In this document: in pieces, positions 10,023 to 18,701 of the stretch | How positions within the stretch are numbered: position 1 is the first letter of the stretch | How the letters are laid out: each line of letters starts with the position of its first letter | Assembly (NCBI GenBank): GCA_000695325.1 | Contig: AVPN01002080.1 | Coordinates: 1 to 21,954 of the forward strand | From: Pleurobrachia bachei | Taxonomy: Eukaryota; Ctenophora; Tentaculata; Cydippida; Pleurobrachiidae | Length of the DNA stretch: 21,954 nucleotides | Direction of reading: 5' to 3' | The notes under the pieces: generated by a model | What the model saw: the letters and a program-made list of their open reading frames with translations, nothing else | What the model was told of the DNA's origin: nothing | Database searches by the model: none | Translations under genes and position numbers: made by a program

Positions 10023-10404
10023 GACCACTGGAAAGGTATCGAAAATTTCCAATTCTGTCGTGTTCATTAGTTATGACGTAGCATGTTCATTATTTCAAGT
10101 TTCACAAAATTGCTCTACCGAAAAATCTGTTCGTTTTGGATTGAAATGGATGCTTGCATCGTGTTCACCGTCAAAAAATAGCCGGGGTACCAAATTTTGG
10201 TGTTCATATCTTGTCTGTGAAGCGAGATATCGACACATTTCAAAAACAACAATCTCTCTTTCTCTCACTTTTGGTCGTTTTTGATAATTGCCAATATCTC
10301 GCGTCGCAGACAAGGTAGAGACACCAAAAGTTGGTACCCCGGCTATTTTTTGACGCTGAACACGATGCAAGCATCCATTTCAATTCACAATGTAAACATT
10401 TTTC
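10023..10404. repeat. Foldback (MITE-like) repeat with 94-bp inverted arms
   Basis: The arms 10140-10233 and 10291-10384 are imperfect inverted repeats, both carrying the GCCGGGGTAC core, around a ~57-bp centre with a CT-rich run. Flanks 10023-10139 are A/T-rich with no ORF of note. It sits exactly between ORF2b (ending at the equivalent of ORF2 position 10022) and ORF2c (starting at the equivalent of 8701). It therefore marks a duplication junction rather than a simple insertion. No target-site duplication is visible. Confidence 0.7.
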
Positions 10405-11722
10405 GCTCTCCAACGACATTCTGAAGACCCTTGATGACAGACACGTTGACATACTCACCGCAATCCTCAATAAAGGCTTCAAGACGGGAATTTACCCTTG
10501 GACAAACAGCATCATCACTCCCCTTCACAAAAAAGGAGCACGGGGTGACCCCGATAACTATAGAGCGGTGTCGGTAGGTAGTGCTATAGGGAAGATCTTC
10601 AGCACAGTCATGTTGGACAGGCTAGTCCAGTTCAGAGAGTCTAAGTGCCCCGATCCAATTAACCAACTAGGATTTAGAAAGGGAGCACAAACCTCTGACC
10701 ATGTTTTGTCGCTGATGACCCTGGCACAAAAATATCGCAAGACCAAGGTCCAAGACCCCTCTATATGCCACATTCGTTGACTACAAGAAGGCTTTTGACA
10801 GTGTTCCAAGGCAGGCGCTGTTCCTTAAACTGCCTTAACTCGGTATTTGTGGTAACTTCTGTCTTGCGGAATATGTACTCAAACTCCACAGCTCAAATAA
10901 AACTTTCCGGGCATCTCAGTCAACCGTTTAGAATTCTTAAAGGGACTGAGCAGGGCCATCCGCTCAGCGCCGAACTTTTTTAACTTTTTCTTTTGGAACT
11001 CTCGGACACCTTGGACACCAAAGACCATAAAAACCCACCCTATCTAGGAAATACTCCAGTAACGCACCTTCTATGGGCGGATGATTTGATCTTACTCTCT
11101 CTTAACATTCAGGATGCCCAAAACCAAGTCAATATACTCCACAACTACTGTCATAAATGGGGATTGGAAGTCAATAGCTCCAAAACCAAACTTATGATCT
11201 TCAATAACCGTCATAACCAACACTTCTCTCTAAATCTAGGCCAAGAAGTTATCCAGCAAGTCGATAACTACTGCTACCTCGGACTCAATATCTCATCCAC
11301 GGGAGACTTCAGCAACCAGGACCACGTATCAGCTCATAAAACAATAACTACAGGAATTAGCCCCAGCATCAACTCTAAGTGTTTAGCTGCCACTCTCGAC
11401 GTCAAACCCTTAATATCCCAGAAGTTCCGAACAGATATTCCGAACAGATAGAGTCCTTTCATGCCTGAGGAACACTTTCAACATGAGTTGGGTTGCAACG
11501 ACAGTTAACTCCTCTAAGCTCTCATTCTACAATACTTGTGAGAAATTAGAACAGCCTACCTTGAGATCCTACCTGGGACTCAGCAACTTCAACTACCGAT
11601 CCTCTATCGCTAAACTGAAAACCAGCTCCCACCCTCTCAACATAGAGACCGGCCGTTATACCAACACCCCCAGAGACAAGCGTTATTGCCCCTGGTGTAA
11701 GAGATCGTTCTACACATCCTAA
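10405..11722 (+). pseudogene. LINE ORF2c fragment: degraded reverse transcriptase to C-terminal region
   Basis: This is homologous to ORF2b from 8701 onward and begins inside the region just before the reverse transcriptase palm. Damage: a 7-nt GTCCAAG insertion near 10748, a 5-nt loss near 10860, local changes near 10833 and 10979-10986 causing frame breaks, a large internal deletion at 11315 (joins FSTGDFS-type sequence to NQDHVSAH-type sequence) and a 13-nt tandem duplication near 11436. Motif C (WADDLILL) remains at about 11078. The end is CPWCKRSFYTS and a TAA at 11720-11722, supplied by an inverted-repeat element interrupting the natural zinc knuckle. It is non-functional. It forms the left arm of palindrome 1. 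Confidence 0.8.
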
Positions 11723-11922
11723 AAACTATGGTAAAAACGATGGTAAAAACGATACACACAGATAGAATATGTTGGGGCATGTTCCAGTTGTGCCTAATGC
11801 ACCGACAACAGTCACGCAAGGGGGAAGGGGAAGAAAAGAGAGATTCATACTTTAACATGTATTCTGTCTGTATCGTTTTTACCATCGTTTTTACCATAGT
11901 TTTTAGGATGTGTAGAACGATC
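11703..11922. mobile_element. 220-bp terminal-inverted-repeat element at palindrome axis (copy 1)
   Basis: The TIRs are about 50 bp, starting GATCGTTCTACACATCC and containing two direct copies of GGTAAAAACGAT. The unique centre (~115 bp) contains CACGCAAGGGGGAAGGGG. The same element occurs at 15392-15611 with the centre in the opposite orientation, and as a right half at 18372-18488. Both flanks here are the same ORF2 sequence in inverse orientation, so it forms the axis of a large palindrome. It has no ORF and would be non-autonomous; the superfamily is not assigned. Confidence 0.75.
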
Positions 11923-13616
11923 TCTTACACCAGGGGCAATAACGCTTGTCTCTGGGGGTGTTGGTATAACGGCCGGTCTCTATGTTGAGAGGGTGGGAGC
12001 TGGTTTTCAGTTTAGCGATAGAGGATCGGTAGTTGAAGTTGCTGAGTCCCAGGTAGGATCTCAAGGTAGGCTGTTCTAATTTCTCACAAGTATTGTAGAA
12101 TGAGAGCTTAGAGGAGTTAACTGTCGTTGCAACCCAACTCATGTTGAAAGTGTTCCTCAGGCATGAAAGGACTCTATCTGTTCGGAACTTCTGGGATATT
12201 AAGGGTTTGACGTCGAGAGTGGCAGGTAAACCCTTAGAGTTAATGCTGGGGCTAGTTCCTGTAGTCATTGTTTTATGAGCTGATACGTGGTCCTGGTTGT
12301 AAATAGGGTCTCTCTCAAGGAGAGGTCGTAGGGAGTTGTACCATGGTAAGTCACGGGGCGTGTGTTCAAGATAAGCTTGATGTACGAGGGTAGTTCCACT
12401 TGACGGTAGCTTTGCTATCCGTTGGAGGTATTTGATGGTGATTTCCAGAGCTTCAAGAGATAGGGGTCGTGTGCCGGTGTCTCCATAAACTGTGGCGTTT
12501 GTAGTCTTTCTGCTGACTCCCATAGCCCATTTGAGATACGAAAGATGTAGTCTATTAAGTTTGCTGGTTGAGAGTTTCCTGAAAAGAGTTGGGTCATTAA
12601 AGCCAATATTCTTGGTAGTAGTCTTGGCCTCTGGTAGTTGGGGTGACCAGATTGGCGCTCCGTATAGAGCAATCGGTTTTACGAGGGAGTTAAATAGGCT
12701 CAGTGTAGAATTAAAGGAGAGCTGTTCCTTCATAATGGTACCACGAAGGCCGTACATAGCTCGGGTTGCCTTAATAGTGAGGTCGTTTGAGGCGGCTTTG
12801 CTGAAGTCTCCCGTGGAAGAGATATTGAGTCCGAGGTAGCAGTAGTTATCGACTTGCTGGATAACTTCTTGGCCTAGATTTAGAGAGAAGTGTTGGTTAT
12901 GACGGTTATTGAAGATCATAAGTTTGGTTTTGGAGCTATTGACTTCCAATCCCCATTTATGACAGTAGTTGTGGAGTATATTGACTTGGTTTTGGGCATC
13001 CTGAATGTTAAGAGAGAGTAAGATCAAATCATCCGCCCATAGAAGGTGCGTTACTGGAGTATTTCCTAGATAGGGTGGGTTTTTGTGGTCTTTGGTGTCC
13101 AAGGTGTCCGAGAGTTCCAAAAGGAAAAGTTTAAAAAGTTCGGGGCTGAGCGGATGGCCCTGCTCAGTCCCTTTAAGAATTCTAAACGGTTGACTGAGAT
13201 GCCCGGAAAGTTTTATTTGAGCTGTGGAGTTTGAGTACATATTCCGCAAGACATTATAGAAGTTACCACAAATACCGAGTTTAGACAGTTTAAGGAACAG
13301 CGCCTGCCTAGGAACACTGTCAAAAGCCTTCTTGTAGTCAACGAATGTGGCATATAGAGGGGTCTTGGTCTTGCGATATTTTTGTGCCAGGGTCATCAGC
13401 GACAAAACATGGTCAGAGGTTTGTGCTCCCTTTCTAAATCCTAGTTGGTTAATTGGATCGGGGCACTTAGACTCTCTGAACTGGACTAGCCTGTCCAACA
13501 TGACTGTGCTGAAGATCTTCCCTATAGCACTACCTACCGACACCGCTCTATAGTTATCGGGGTCACCCCGTGCTCCTTTTTTGTGAAGGGGAGTGAGGAT
13601 GCTGTTTGTCCAAGGT
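11903..13616 (-). pseudogene. LINE ORF2d fragment: long open reverse transcriptase reading leftward
   Basis: The minus-strand frame is open from TPWTNSILTPLHKKG (13616) to the stop at 11903. It covers the complete reverse transcriptase palm (NYRAVSVGSAIGK, FVDYKKAFDSV, EQGHPLSPELF, WADDLILL), the connector and the C-terminal region up to CPWCKRSFYTS, where the TIR element supplies a stop. It lacks the endonuclease. Upstream it is fused in frame to a 49-bp piece of a host-type exon (13614-13662). It keeps CHKWGLE and SKTKLMIF, where ORF2b has CHTWGLE and SKPKLMIF, and so represents the less altered version. It is the right arm of palindrome 1. Confidence 0.8.
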
Positions 13617-13667
13617 GTTCCCTCCAGGTCCCAGGGTATGAGGGCATTATCTCGCTTTACAGCTGTC
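13614..13667 (-). pseudogene. Partial duplicate of host exon 14002-14415, fused to ORF2d
   Basis: This matches 14367-14420 over 54 nt with one difference, and includes the AG splice acceptor (GACAG then CTGTAAAGC). The exon piece encodes VKRDNALIPWDLEGTP and joins ORF2d at shared bases CCT. The reading frame of the exon continues without a stop into the reverse transcriptase frame. Weaker similarity continues a little into the upstream intron. Confidence 0.75.
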
Positions 13668-14001
13668 CAACCTGGTATTGTTATGTATATGTGTTATTCT
13701 GAATCTAGGGCAAATGGGACCTATCTGCAATATAACTTCAGCTTCAGTTCCAGATAAGATAGAGACTTGAAACTTGAAACTTAAGTAAAGAACCCCAAGC
13801 CGGGTATACAATCCAAATTTCAAGTTAATCTGGTGAAAGGGAGCGACGCTATAGCCTTCTGAAATCTGGGTTCTGAAAAACCCATAAATCGTATTTCTGG
13901 TAGCGCTTTTTTGGGGGGGTGGCAACCTTTGCGCTTGCCAGTGCAGTGATGGGTATATAGTTTGAAAATTCAAACAATATTATTATAAGTTTCATCTTTA
14001 C
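13668..14001. repeat. Intron/intergenic stretch with a hairpin-type repeat
   Basis: No convincing gene is visible. Around 13705-13850 a sequence with TAGAGACTTGAAA and, after ~50 bp, ATCCAAATTTCAAGT resembles the axis of the large palindrome at 20330-20470. These look like two diverged members of one short hairpin repeat family. A G7-A/T-rich run lies at 13906-13920. Confidence 0.5.
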
Positions 14002-14415
14002 CGGGTGCTTTGTAGGTGTCAGATGCATTGTCATTGGCAAATTTGATCTTCTCCACAATATCGCCACCCCAATATGTGACACAGTTGTTCTTTGAAGTAC
14101 TATCTGCAAACAGGTAGTTCGCCACCTCGACATTGTTGCATCTGATGATGAGGGCGGTCTCAGTTTTAGTGAACGTCCAGATCTTCTCCACCTCAACCGG
14201 GGGCTGCACTGGCAGGTCTGTGTAGAGTCCGCACCAGCCTATCCCATACTTCATGGGGGAGGAGAACTTCACATCCACAGCACCAAGACGGCTGCTGTCC
14301 TTGTCGTACATAATCAACCTGATCACCTCACCACTGCCCAGTGTAGAATTTGTCTTTATCTGGAGAGGTGTTCCCTCCAGGTCCCAGGGTATGAGGGCAT
14401 TATCCCGCTTTACAG
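14002..14415 (-). CDS. Host exon, symmetric phase 1-1, secreted/extracellular-type module
   Basis: On the minus strand the exon is bordered by an acceptor (TTTGACAG, ending 14416) and a donor (G then GTAAAG at 14001-13996). It is 414 nt long, with phase 1 introns at both ends, the usual signature of shuffled extracellular modules. It encodes ~138 residues with WDLEGTPL, DVKFSSPMKYGIGWC, VEKIWTFTKTETALIIRCN and CVTYWGGDIVEKIKFAND, and two or three cysteines. The W-F-x-K-x(n)-CN...C...W...I-F pattern reminds me of a domain common in marine invertebrate proteins, sometimes found with farnesoic-acid O-methyltransferase-like repeats. I cannot name it with confidence. Neighbouring exons are not visible; the gene is isolated among LINE fragments. 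Confidence 0.6.
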
Positions 14416-14422
14416 CTGTCAA

Positions 14423-14861
14423 ATCTGGTGTAATTAGGAGGGTTTAATTTGGGAAACTGACTGATATAATAATGATACTATGCATAATTGGGGAAACCAG
14501 TCTCTTGCTAATTAAATGCTTGAATTTCCTAGTTACTGGGTACGCACGGCAATTTACAACTGATACCTAATATCTCAGGGTTGACTCCATTGCAACCTAT
14601 TCTCGCTTCGCGAAGAATAGACTGCTGCTCAGTTGAGAGCAAGAACTCACGTACGCGCACGTTTGTCAGCAAATCCCGCGCGACAGACCGATTTAGGAGG
14701 CCCTTTTAGCTGACCTGACACTACTCAAACGTCAATTTTCGCTTCATTTCGCATCGTGACGAATCGGCGGGTATTTTCCCATACTCACAAGGCCATGAAG
14801 ATTTACCCAGTACTCGCAGATTGTCCCAGGATTGAGTAAGAGCGTGCAGCCAGGTCTTTAA
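14423..14861. other. Intergenic or intronic sequence, no gene seen
   Basis: No ORF with recognisable features is present. It contains a perfect short hairpin-type sequence around 14599-14622 (CTATTCT...AGAATAG with a TCGC/GCGA core) and a CpG-rich stretch (14650-14690). It borders the host exon on the left and an ORF2 fragment on the right. Confidence 0.5.
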
Positions 14862-15413
14862 AGCTCTGGAAATCACCATGTTTATGGAGGTTGCCTATCG
14901 TTTCGATGGCTCAAGTGGAACTACCCTCGTACATCAAGCTTATCTTGAACAAAAGACCCGTGACTTACCATGGTACAACTCCCTACGACCTCTCCTTGAG
15001 AGAGACCCTATTTACAACCAGGACCACGTATCAGCTCATGAAACAATGACTACAGGAACTAGCCCCAGCATTAACTCTAAGGGTTTACCTGCCACTCTCG
15101 ACGTCAAACCCTTAATATCCCAGAAGTTCCGAACAGATAGAGTCCTTTCATGCCTGAGGAACACTTTCAACATGAGTTGGGTTGCAACGACAGGGAACTC
15201 CTCTAAGCTCTCATTCTACAATACTTGTGAGAAATTAGAACAGCCTACCTTGAGATCCTACCTGGGACTCAGCAACTTCAACTACCGATCCTCTATCGCT
15301 AAACTGAAAACCAGCTCCCACCCTCTCAACATAGAGACCGGCCGTTATACCAACACCCCCAGAGACAAGCGTTATTGCCCCTGGTGTAAGAGATCGTTCT
15401 ACACATCCTAAAA
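14862..15413 (+). pseudogene. LINE ORF2e: C-terminal fragment containing a complemented block
   Basis: This begins at AAGCTCTGGAAATCACCAT, equivalent to 9954-9972 of ORF2b, and runs to the CPWCKRSFYTS stop at 15409-15411. Positions 14880-14910 are the in-place base complement of the expected sequence (equivalent of 9973-10003). Homology is ordinary on both sides. The region downstream (SSGTTLVHQAYLEQKTRDLPWYNS...) is the ORF2 C-terminal segment missing from ORF2b. The right-hand end is the left arm of palindrome 2. Confidence 0.8.
14880..14910. other. 31-nt in-place complement of 9973-10003
   Basis: All 31 bases are the complement, without reversal, of the matching ORF2b bases (CAAATACCTCC... 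read in the same direction). Identical sequence continues in register on both sides (ATCACCAT before, TCAAGTGG after). Against the opposite palindrome arm (16093-16123) the block is a mirror repeat instead of an inverted repeat. Confidence 0.92.
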
Positions 15414-15611
15414 ACTATGGTAAAAACGATGGTAAAAACGATACAGACAGAATACATGTTAAAGTATGAATCTCTCTTTTCTTCCCCTTCCCCCTTGCGT
15501 GACTGTTGTCGGTGCATTAGGCACAACTGGAACATGCCCCAACATATTCTATCTGTGTGTATCGTTTTTACCATCGTTTTTACCATAGTTTTTAGGATGT
15601 GTAGAACGATC
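15392..15611. mobile_element. 220-bp terminal-inverted-repeat element at palindrome axis (copy 2)
   Basis: It has the same TIRs and centre as 11703-11922, but the unique centre is in the opposite orientation relative to the + strand. It is flanked by ORF2e (plus) and ORF2f (minus), tail to tail. The two 220-bp copies are equivalent to one another read from opposite strands. Confidence 0.75.
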
Positions 15612-16492
15612 TCTTACACCAGGGGCAATAACGCTTGTCTCTGGGGGTGTTGGTATAACGGCCGGTCTCTATGTTGAGAGGGTGGGAGCTGGTTTTCAGT
15701 TTAGCGATAGAGGATCGGTAGTTGAAGTTGCTGAGTCCCAGGTAGGATCTCAAGGTAGGCTGTTCTAATTTCTCACAAGTATTGTAGAATGAGAGCTTAG
15801 AGGAGTTAACTGTCGTTGCAACCCAACTCATGTTGAAAGTGTTCCTCAGGCATGAAAGGACTCTATCTGTTCGGAACTTCTGGGATATTAAGGGTTTGAC
15901 GTCGAGAGTGGCAGGTAAACCCTTAGAGTTAATGCTGGGGCTAGTTCCTGTAGTCATTGTTTTATGAGCTGATACGTGGTCCTGGTTGTAAATAGGGTCT
16001 CTCTCAAGGAGAGGTCGTAGGGAGTTGTACCATGGTAAGTCACGGGTCTTTTGTTCAAGATAAGCTTGATGTACGAGGGTAGTTCCACTTGACGGTAGCT
16101 TTGCTATCCGTTGGAGGTATTTGATGGTGATTTCCAGAGCTTCAAGAGATAGGGGTCGTGTGCCGGTGTCTCCATAAACTGTGGCGTTTGTAGTCTTTCT
16201 GCTGACTCCCATAGCCCATTTGAGATACGAAAGATGTAGTCTATTAAGTTTGCTGGTTGAGAGTTTCCTGAAAAGAGTTGGGTCATTAAAGCCAATATTC
16301 TTGGTAGTAGTCTTGGCCTCTGGTAGTTGGGGTGACCAGATTGGCGCTCCGTATAGAGCAATCGGTTTTACGAGGGAGTTAAATAGGCTCAGTGTAGAAT
16401 TAAAGGAGAGCTGTTCCTTCATAATGGTACCACGAAGGCCGTACATAGCTCGGGTTGCCTTAATAGTGAGGTCGTTTGAGGCGGGATATCCC
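15592..16492 (-). pseudogene. LINE ORF2f fragment: connector and C-terminal region reading leftward
   Basis: The minus frame is open from ASNDLTIKATRAMYGLRG (near 16490) to the stop at 15592. It is nearly identical to ORF2d over the shared length, including KLSTSKLNRLH. It has no reverse transcriptase catalytic motifs. It starts abruptly at 16492/16493, where GAGGCGG joins unrelated GATATCCC sequence. 15585-16092 pairs with ORF2e without a net indel (constant coordinate sum 31003), and again at 16124-16142. It is the right arm of palindrome 2. Confidence 0.8.
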
Positions 16493-17096
16493 ATATGACC
16501 AAATGTTTTGCCAATATGGCCTATCCCATTTGACCTTAAAACTATCCCAATGAGTTAAACGGTTACGGCACCATCATATAAATGAACCTGCACTGTTTTC
16601 ATCTTCACTGGGCCCTTCCCATAACCCAACGAGGTACAAACATGGATAAAAACGATAACAAACACAGAAGGTATGGACTAAACGCATCTGGTTCCCGGGA
16701 ACAAACGAACGCGCCTCCTTAAAAGGCGCACCCACACATGGCGCACATGAACTTTGATTGGTTCATTTCCTCAGCGCGTTACTGATGGTGAATTCGAACG
16801 AAGGACAGGTCAGACACGAAAGTGGGACACACACGCGAACGTGGAACACGAACTGTTACAGCCAGTTTATTTGCCTCCCTCTTTTATTTACTGTGGGACC
16901 ATTCAAAACTGACGTCCGAGGGTAGTGAGGGAAATTCGACCGAGAGTGTGCATTGTGCACGAAACTCGGACAAGGGGATGGAGGCCGAGGGTCGAAAAAT
17001 GAACAAAAAGCACGGACGTCCCTTTTGAATGGCCCCTGCTAATACTATTACGACAGCAGTTTTCAATATCTAAAAAAGATAAAATGGAATAGAAAT
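16493..17096. repeat. Intergenic stretch with a foldback repeat (16894-17036)
   Basis: No supported gene is present. Imperfect inverted arms of ~45 bp at 16894-16940 and 16993-17036 share CCATTCAAAA and GACGTCCG cores, with a small inner hairpin (GTGCATTGTGCAC). Three TATCCCA words occur at 16495-16555. A short hairpin GCGCCT...AGGCGC is at 16711-16729. ATGGATAAAAACGATA (16642-16657) resembles the GGTAAAAACGATA motif of the TIR element. Confidence 0.5.
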
Positions 17097-17503
17097 TCAG
17101 TAGATTGGGAAGAAATGTTCAAATCTATGGTCATCAAATATCAACTGGCTTGAAATCCTCTTGCTAGATGTCGGCCTCACTTCCGGTACCTGCAGCACCA
17201 TCACAATGTCTTTCGCTGGTACCCTTTTAATATCTTCTTCGCAAGGGTACTCAAATCTTAGTTTCGTACGAGACGGGTTTATAGCCCGTCTAACCCGTCG
17301 CAGAAACTTGATCTCGATTCCTTTAGAAGTGACCATTTCCAGAGTAAAACCGGCGTAATGACATGCCCCATCTTTTACATCGAATTTGACCAGAACAAAC
17401 TGCCCGGGTCTCAAACTCTATGGATAAACTCTATCTTGAGCAGCAGGAAGATTGTTCATCGCAGGTGGTTGTTTTCTGGCCCGTGCCTTGCCCTTGCTTG
17501 TAC
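17097..17503 (-). CDS. Terminal exon of an unidentified minus-strand gene
   Basis: The minus-strand exon starts after AG at 17505-17504 with GTACAAGCAAGGGCAAGG, the same start as the tandem 90-bp exons at 21424-21873. In that phase it encodes TSKGKARARKQPPAMNNLPA, then reaches an in-frame TAG near 17422. The following open frame (from about 17419) gives SLRPGQFVLVKFDVKDGACHY and GFTLEMVTSKGIEIKFLRRV, then DIVMVLQVPEVRP, and stops at 17097. The all-beta pattern with 'GQFVLVKF' and 'DIV..L..P' resembles a small SH3/Tudor-like domain found at the C-terminus of uncharacterised, often transposon-linked, invertebrate proteins. That is resemblance only. Either the stop is a real lesion, or a splice site (CCATAG then AGTTTG) skips it. 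Confidence 0.5.
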
Positions 17504-17504
17504 C
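17465..17504. repeat. 40-bp direct repeat, left copy (insertion border)
   Basis: This is identical to 21424-21463 (GTGGTTGTTTTCTGG to GTACC), including a T where the two complete exon copies further right have C. Everything between, 17505-21423, looks inserted into one exon. Confidence 0.6.
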
Positions 17505-17777
17505 TTTTTTAACTATGTAAATACTTATACTTCCGACCGAGACGTACATTATATATGTACGAATCGCACTCAATGGAGTGAATTTTATTTAACTTATTTA
17601 ATCAAGCTTATTACAATACTTTAATCTCAATTACTATCTAATCTGTAACCATTATCTAATCAACATTTTATATTACATTTTATATGACGTGATGATCTGA
17701 GCGAGAATGACAGGGGAGTTCGTATGAGTTCCATTTTACCTCACAAATAGGAGGCGTGTTTTGACAGTGCTATTGTG
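17505..17777. other. AT-rich stretch, no gene seen
   Basis: No ORF of note is present. An exact short hairpin CGTACAT-TATAT-ATGTACG lies at 17543-17561. The sequence is otherwise AT-rich and unremarkable. Confidence 0.4.
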
Positions 17778-18045
17778 TCAATTCATTGTATTCAGATTTA
17801 ATAATAATAATAATAATAACTCAGAAACAAGTCTCTTCCTCTCACTTCTCTCCTCAACAGTCCTATCTGGACAGATGTGCACGTCGTTCATCTCCTCCAC
17901 TTCCCTCAGCATCCCAGACCTTGCCAGAATGGAGCGAACCATATCTCGGTTGTGTAGCACCACCTTGACAGACCGCTTCTTCCCTTCCTTCTTCTCACCA
18001 AGCCTCCTACAGCTTACCAGTTTGGGCCTCTCATTTGTATTAAAC
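17778..18045 (-). pseudogene. ORF1-like fragment of a second LINE family
   Basis: On the minus strand from about 18040 the frame reads NERPKLVSCRRLGEKKEGKK, then KVVLHNRDMVRSILARSGML, then VHICPDRTVEERSERKRLV. The pattern 'KVVL.N.D.V..IL..A..LRE....V.I.PDRT.EER' is the one I associate with short ORF1/adaptor-like proteins of animal LINEs (RNA-binding-like fold). It is unrelated to the SGNH ORF1 at 1031-5407. The frame dissolves into a (TTA)n run at 17800-17819. No clean start is visible; it is probably a 5'-truncated relic. Confidence 0.45.
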
Positions 18046-18099
18046 GAGAATTAAACAAATGAAGATCAAAACAATTATACTGTGTTGCTAGATCCTAGT

Positions 18100-18157
18100 C
18101 ACGCACACATAAATGCACACACATACACACACATACACACACACACATACACACACA
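18100..18157. repeat. CA/TACA microsatellite
   Basis: An irregular (CACACA/TACACA)n run directly abuts an ORF2 fragment starting CAGCAACTTCAACTACC. The junction shares CAGCAAC-type bases with both sides. Confidence 0.8.
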
Positions 18158-18371
18158 GCAACTTCAACTACCGATCCTCTATCGCTAAACTGAAAACCAG
18201 CTCCCACCCTCTCAACATAGAGACCGGCCGTTATACCAACACCCCCAGAGACAAGCGTTATTGCCCCTGGTGTAAGAGCCTGAATATCCATGAAGTGGAA
18301 ACTGAGGAGCATGCCCTGGACCACTGCAGTCTATACAAAGACAGTCGAGACAACTTGAGGAAAGACCCGGA
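18157..18371 (+). pseudogene. LINE ORF2g fragment with uninterrupted zinc knuckle
   Basis: This starts at SNFNYRSSIAKLKTSSHPLN and runs through CPWCKSLNIHEVETEEHALDHC, a CX2CX12HX4C zinc-knuckle pattern typical of LINE ORF2 C-termini. It ends at DPE, where half a TIR element intervenes. This is the copy that shows what the other fragments lose when the TIR element cuts the knuckle after CPWCK. Confidence 0.75.
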
Positions 18372-18488
18372 AACAGTCACGCAAGGGGGAAGGGGAAGAA
18401 AAGAGAGATTCATACTTTAACATGTATTCTGTCTGTATCGTTTTTACCATCGTTTTTACCATAGTTTTTAAGGATGTGTAGAACGATC
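18372..18488. mobile_element. Right half of the 220-bp TIR element
   Basis: The sequence from AACAGTCACGC to GTGTAGAACGATC matches the right half of the elements at 11703 and 15392, with one extra A near 18470. The left TIR is missing. It is followed by TGTAAGA, the same word that precedes the left TIR in the palindromic copies, suggesting a 7-bp target-site duplication. Confidence 0.7.
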
Positions 18489-18701
18489 TGTAAGAGCCTG
18501 AATATCCATGAAGTGGAAACTGAGGAGCATGCCCTGGACCACTGCAGTCTATACAAAGACAGTCGAGACAACTTGAGGAAAGACCCGGAAATTTCTCTTT
18601 TATCACACCACCCACTCACGAACATCTTCCAAAATCTTCATAACTACCACCCGCGGATCGCTGGCCTGGTTATATACCAAGAATCTGGAGCACCAACCTG
18701 A
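18489..18701 (+). pseudogene. LINE ORF2 C-terminal end with natural stop
   Basis: This repeats 18271-18371 (101 bp, TGTAAGAGCCTG to ACCCGGAA) and then continues to what is probably the true ORF2 end: ISLLSHHPLTNIFQNLHNYH, then PRIAGLVIYQESGAPT and a TGA at 18699-18701. None of the other copies in the window reaches this far. Confidence 0.65.

Noticed and set aside
11728-11988. 86-codon frames across the TIR element on both strands (also 15326-15677)
   Set aside because: They arise from the inverted repeat itself (the same peptide end on both strands) and have no protein-like features.
13647-13973. Minus-strand 108-codon frame
   Set aside because: It overlaps the hairpin repeat and intron, and shows no coding pattern beyond the short exon duplicate.
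16822-17066. Small open frames on both strands at the foldback near 16900
   Set aside because: Short, no start context or domain, and explained by the inverted repeat.
18088-18324. Minus-strand frame rich in VCVCVYVCVC
   Set aside because: It is a translation of the CA microsatellite plus antisense ORF2.
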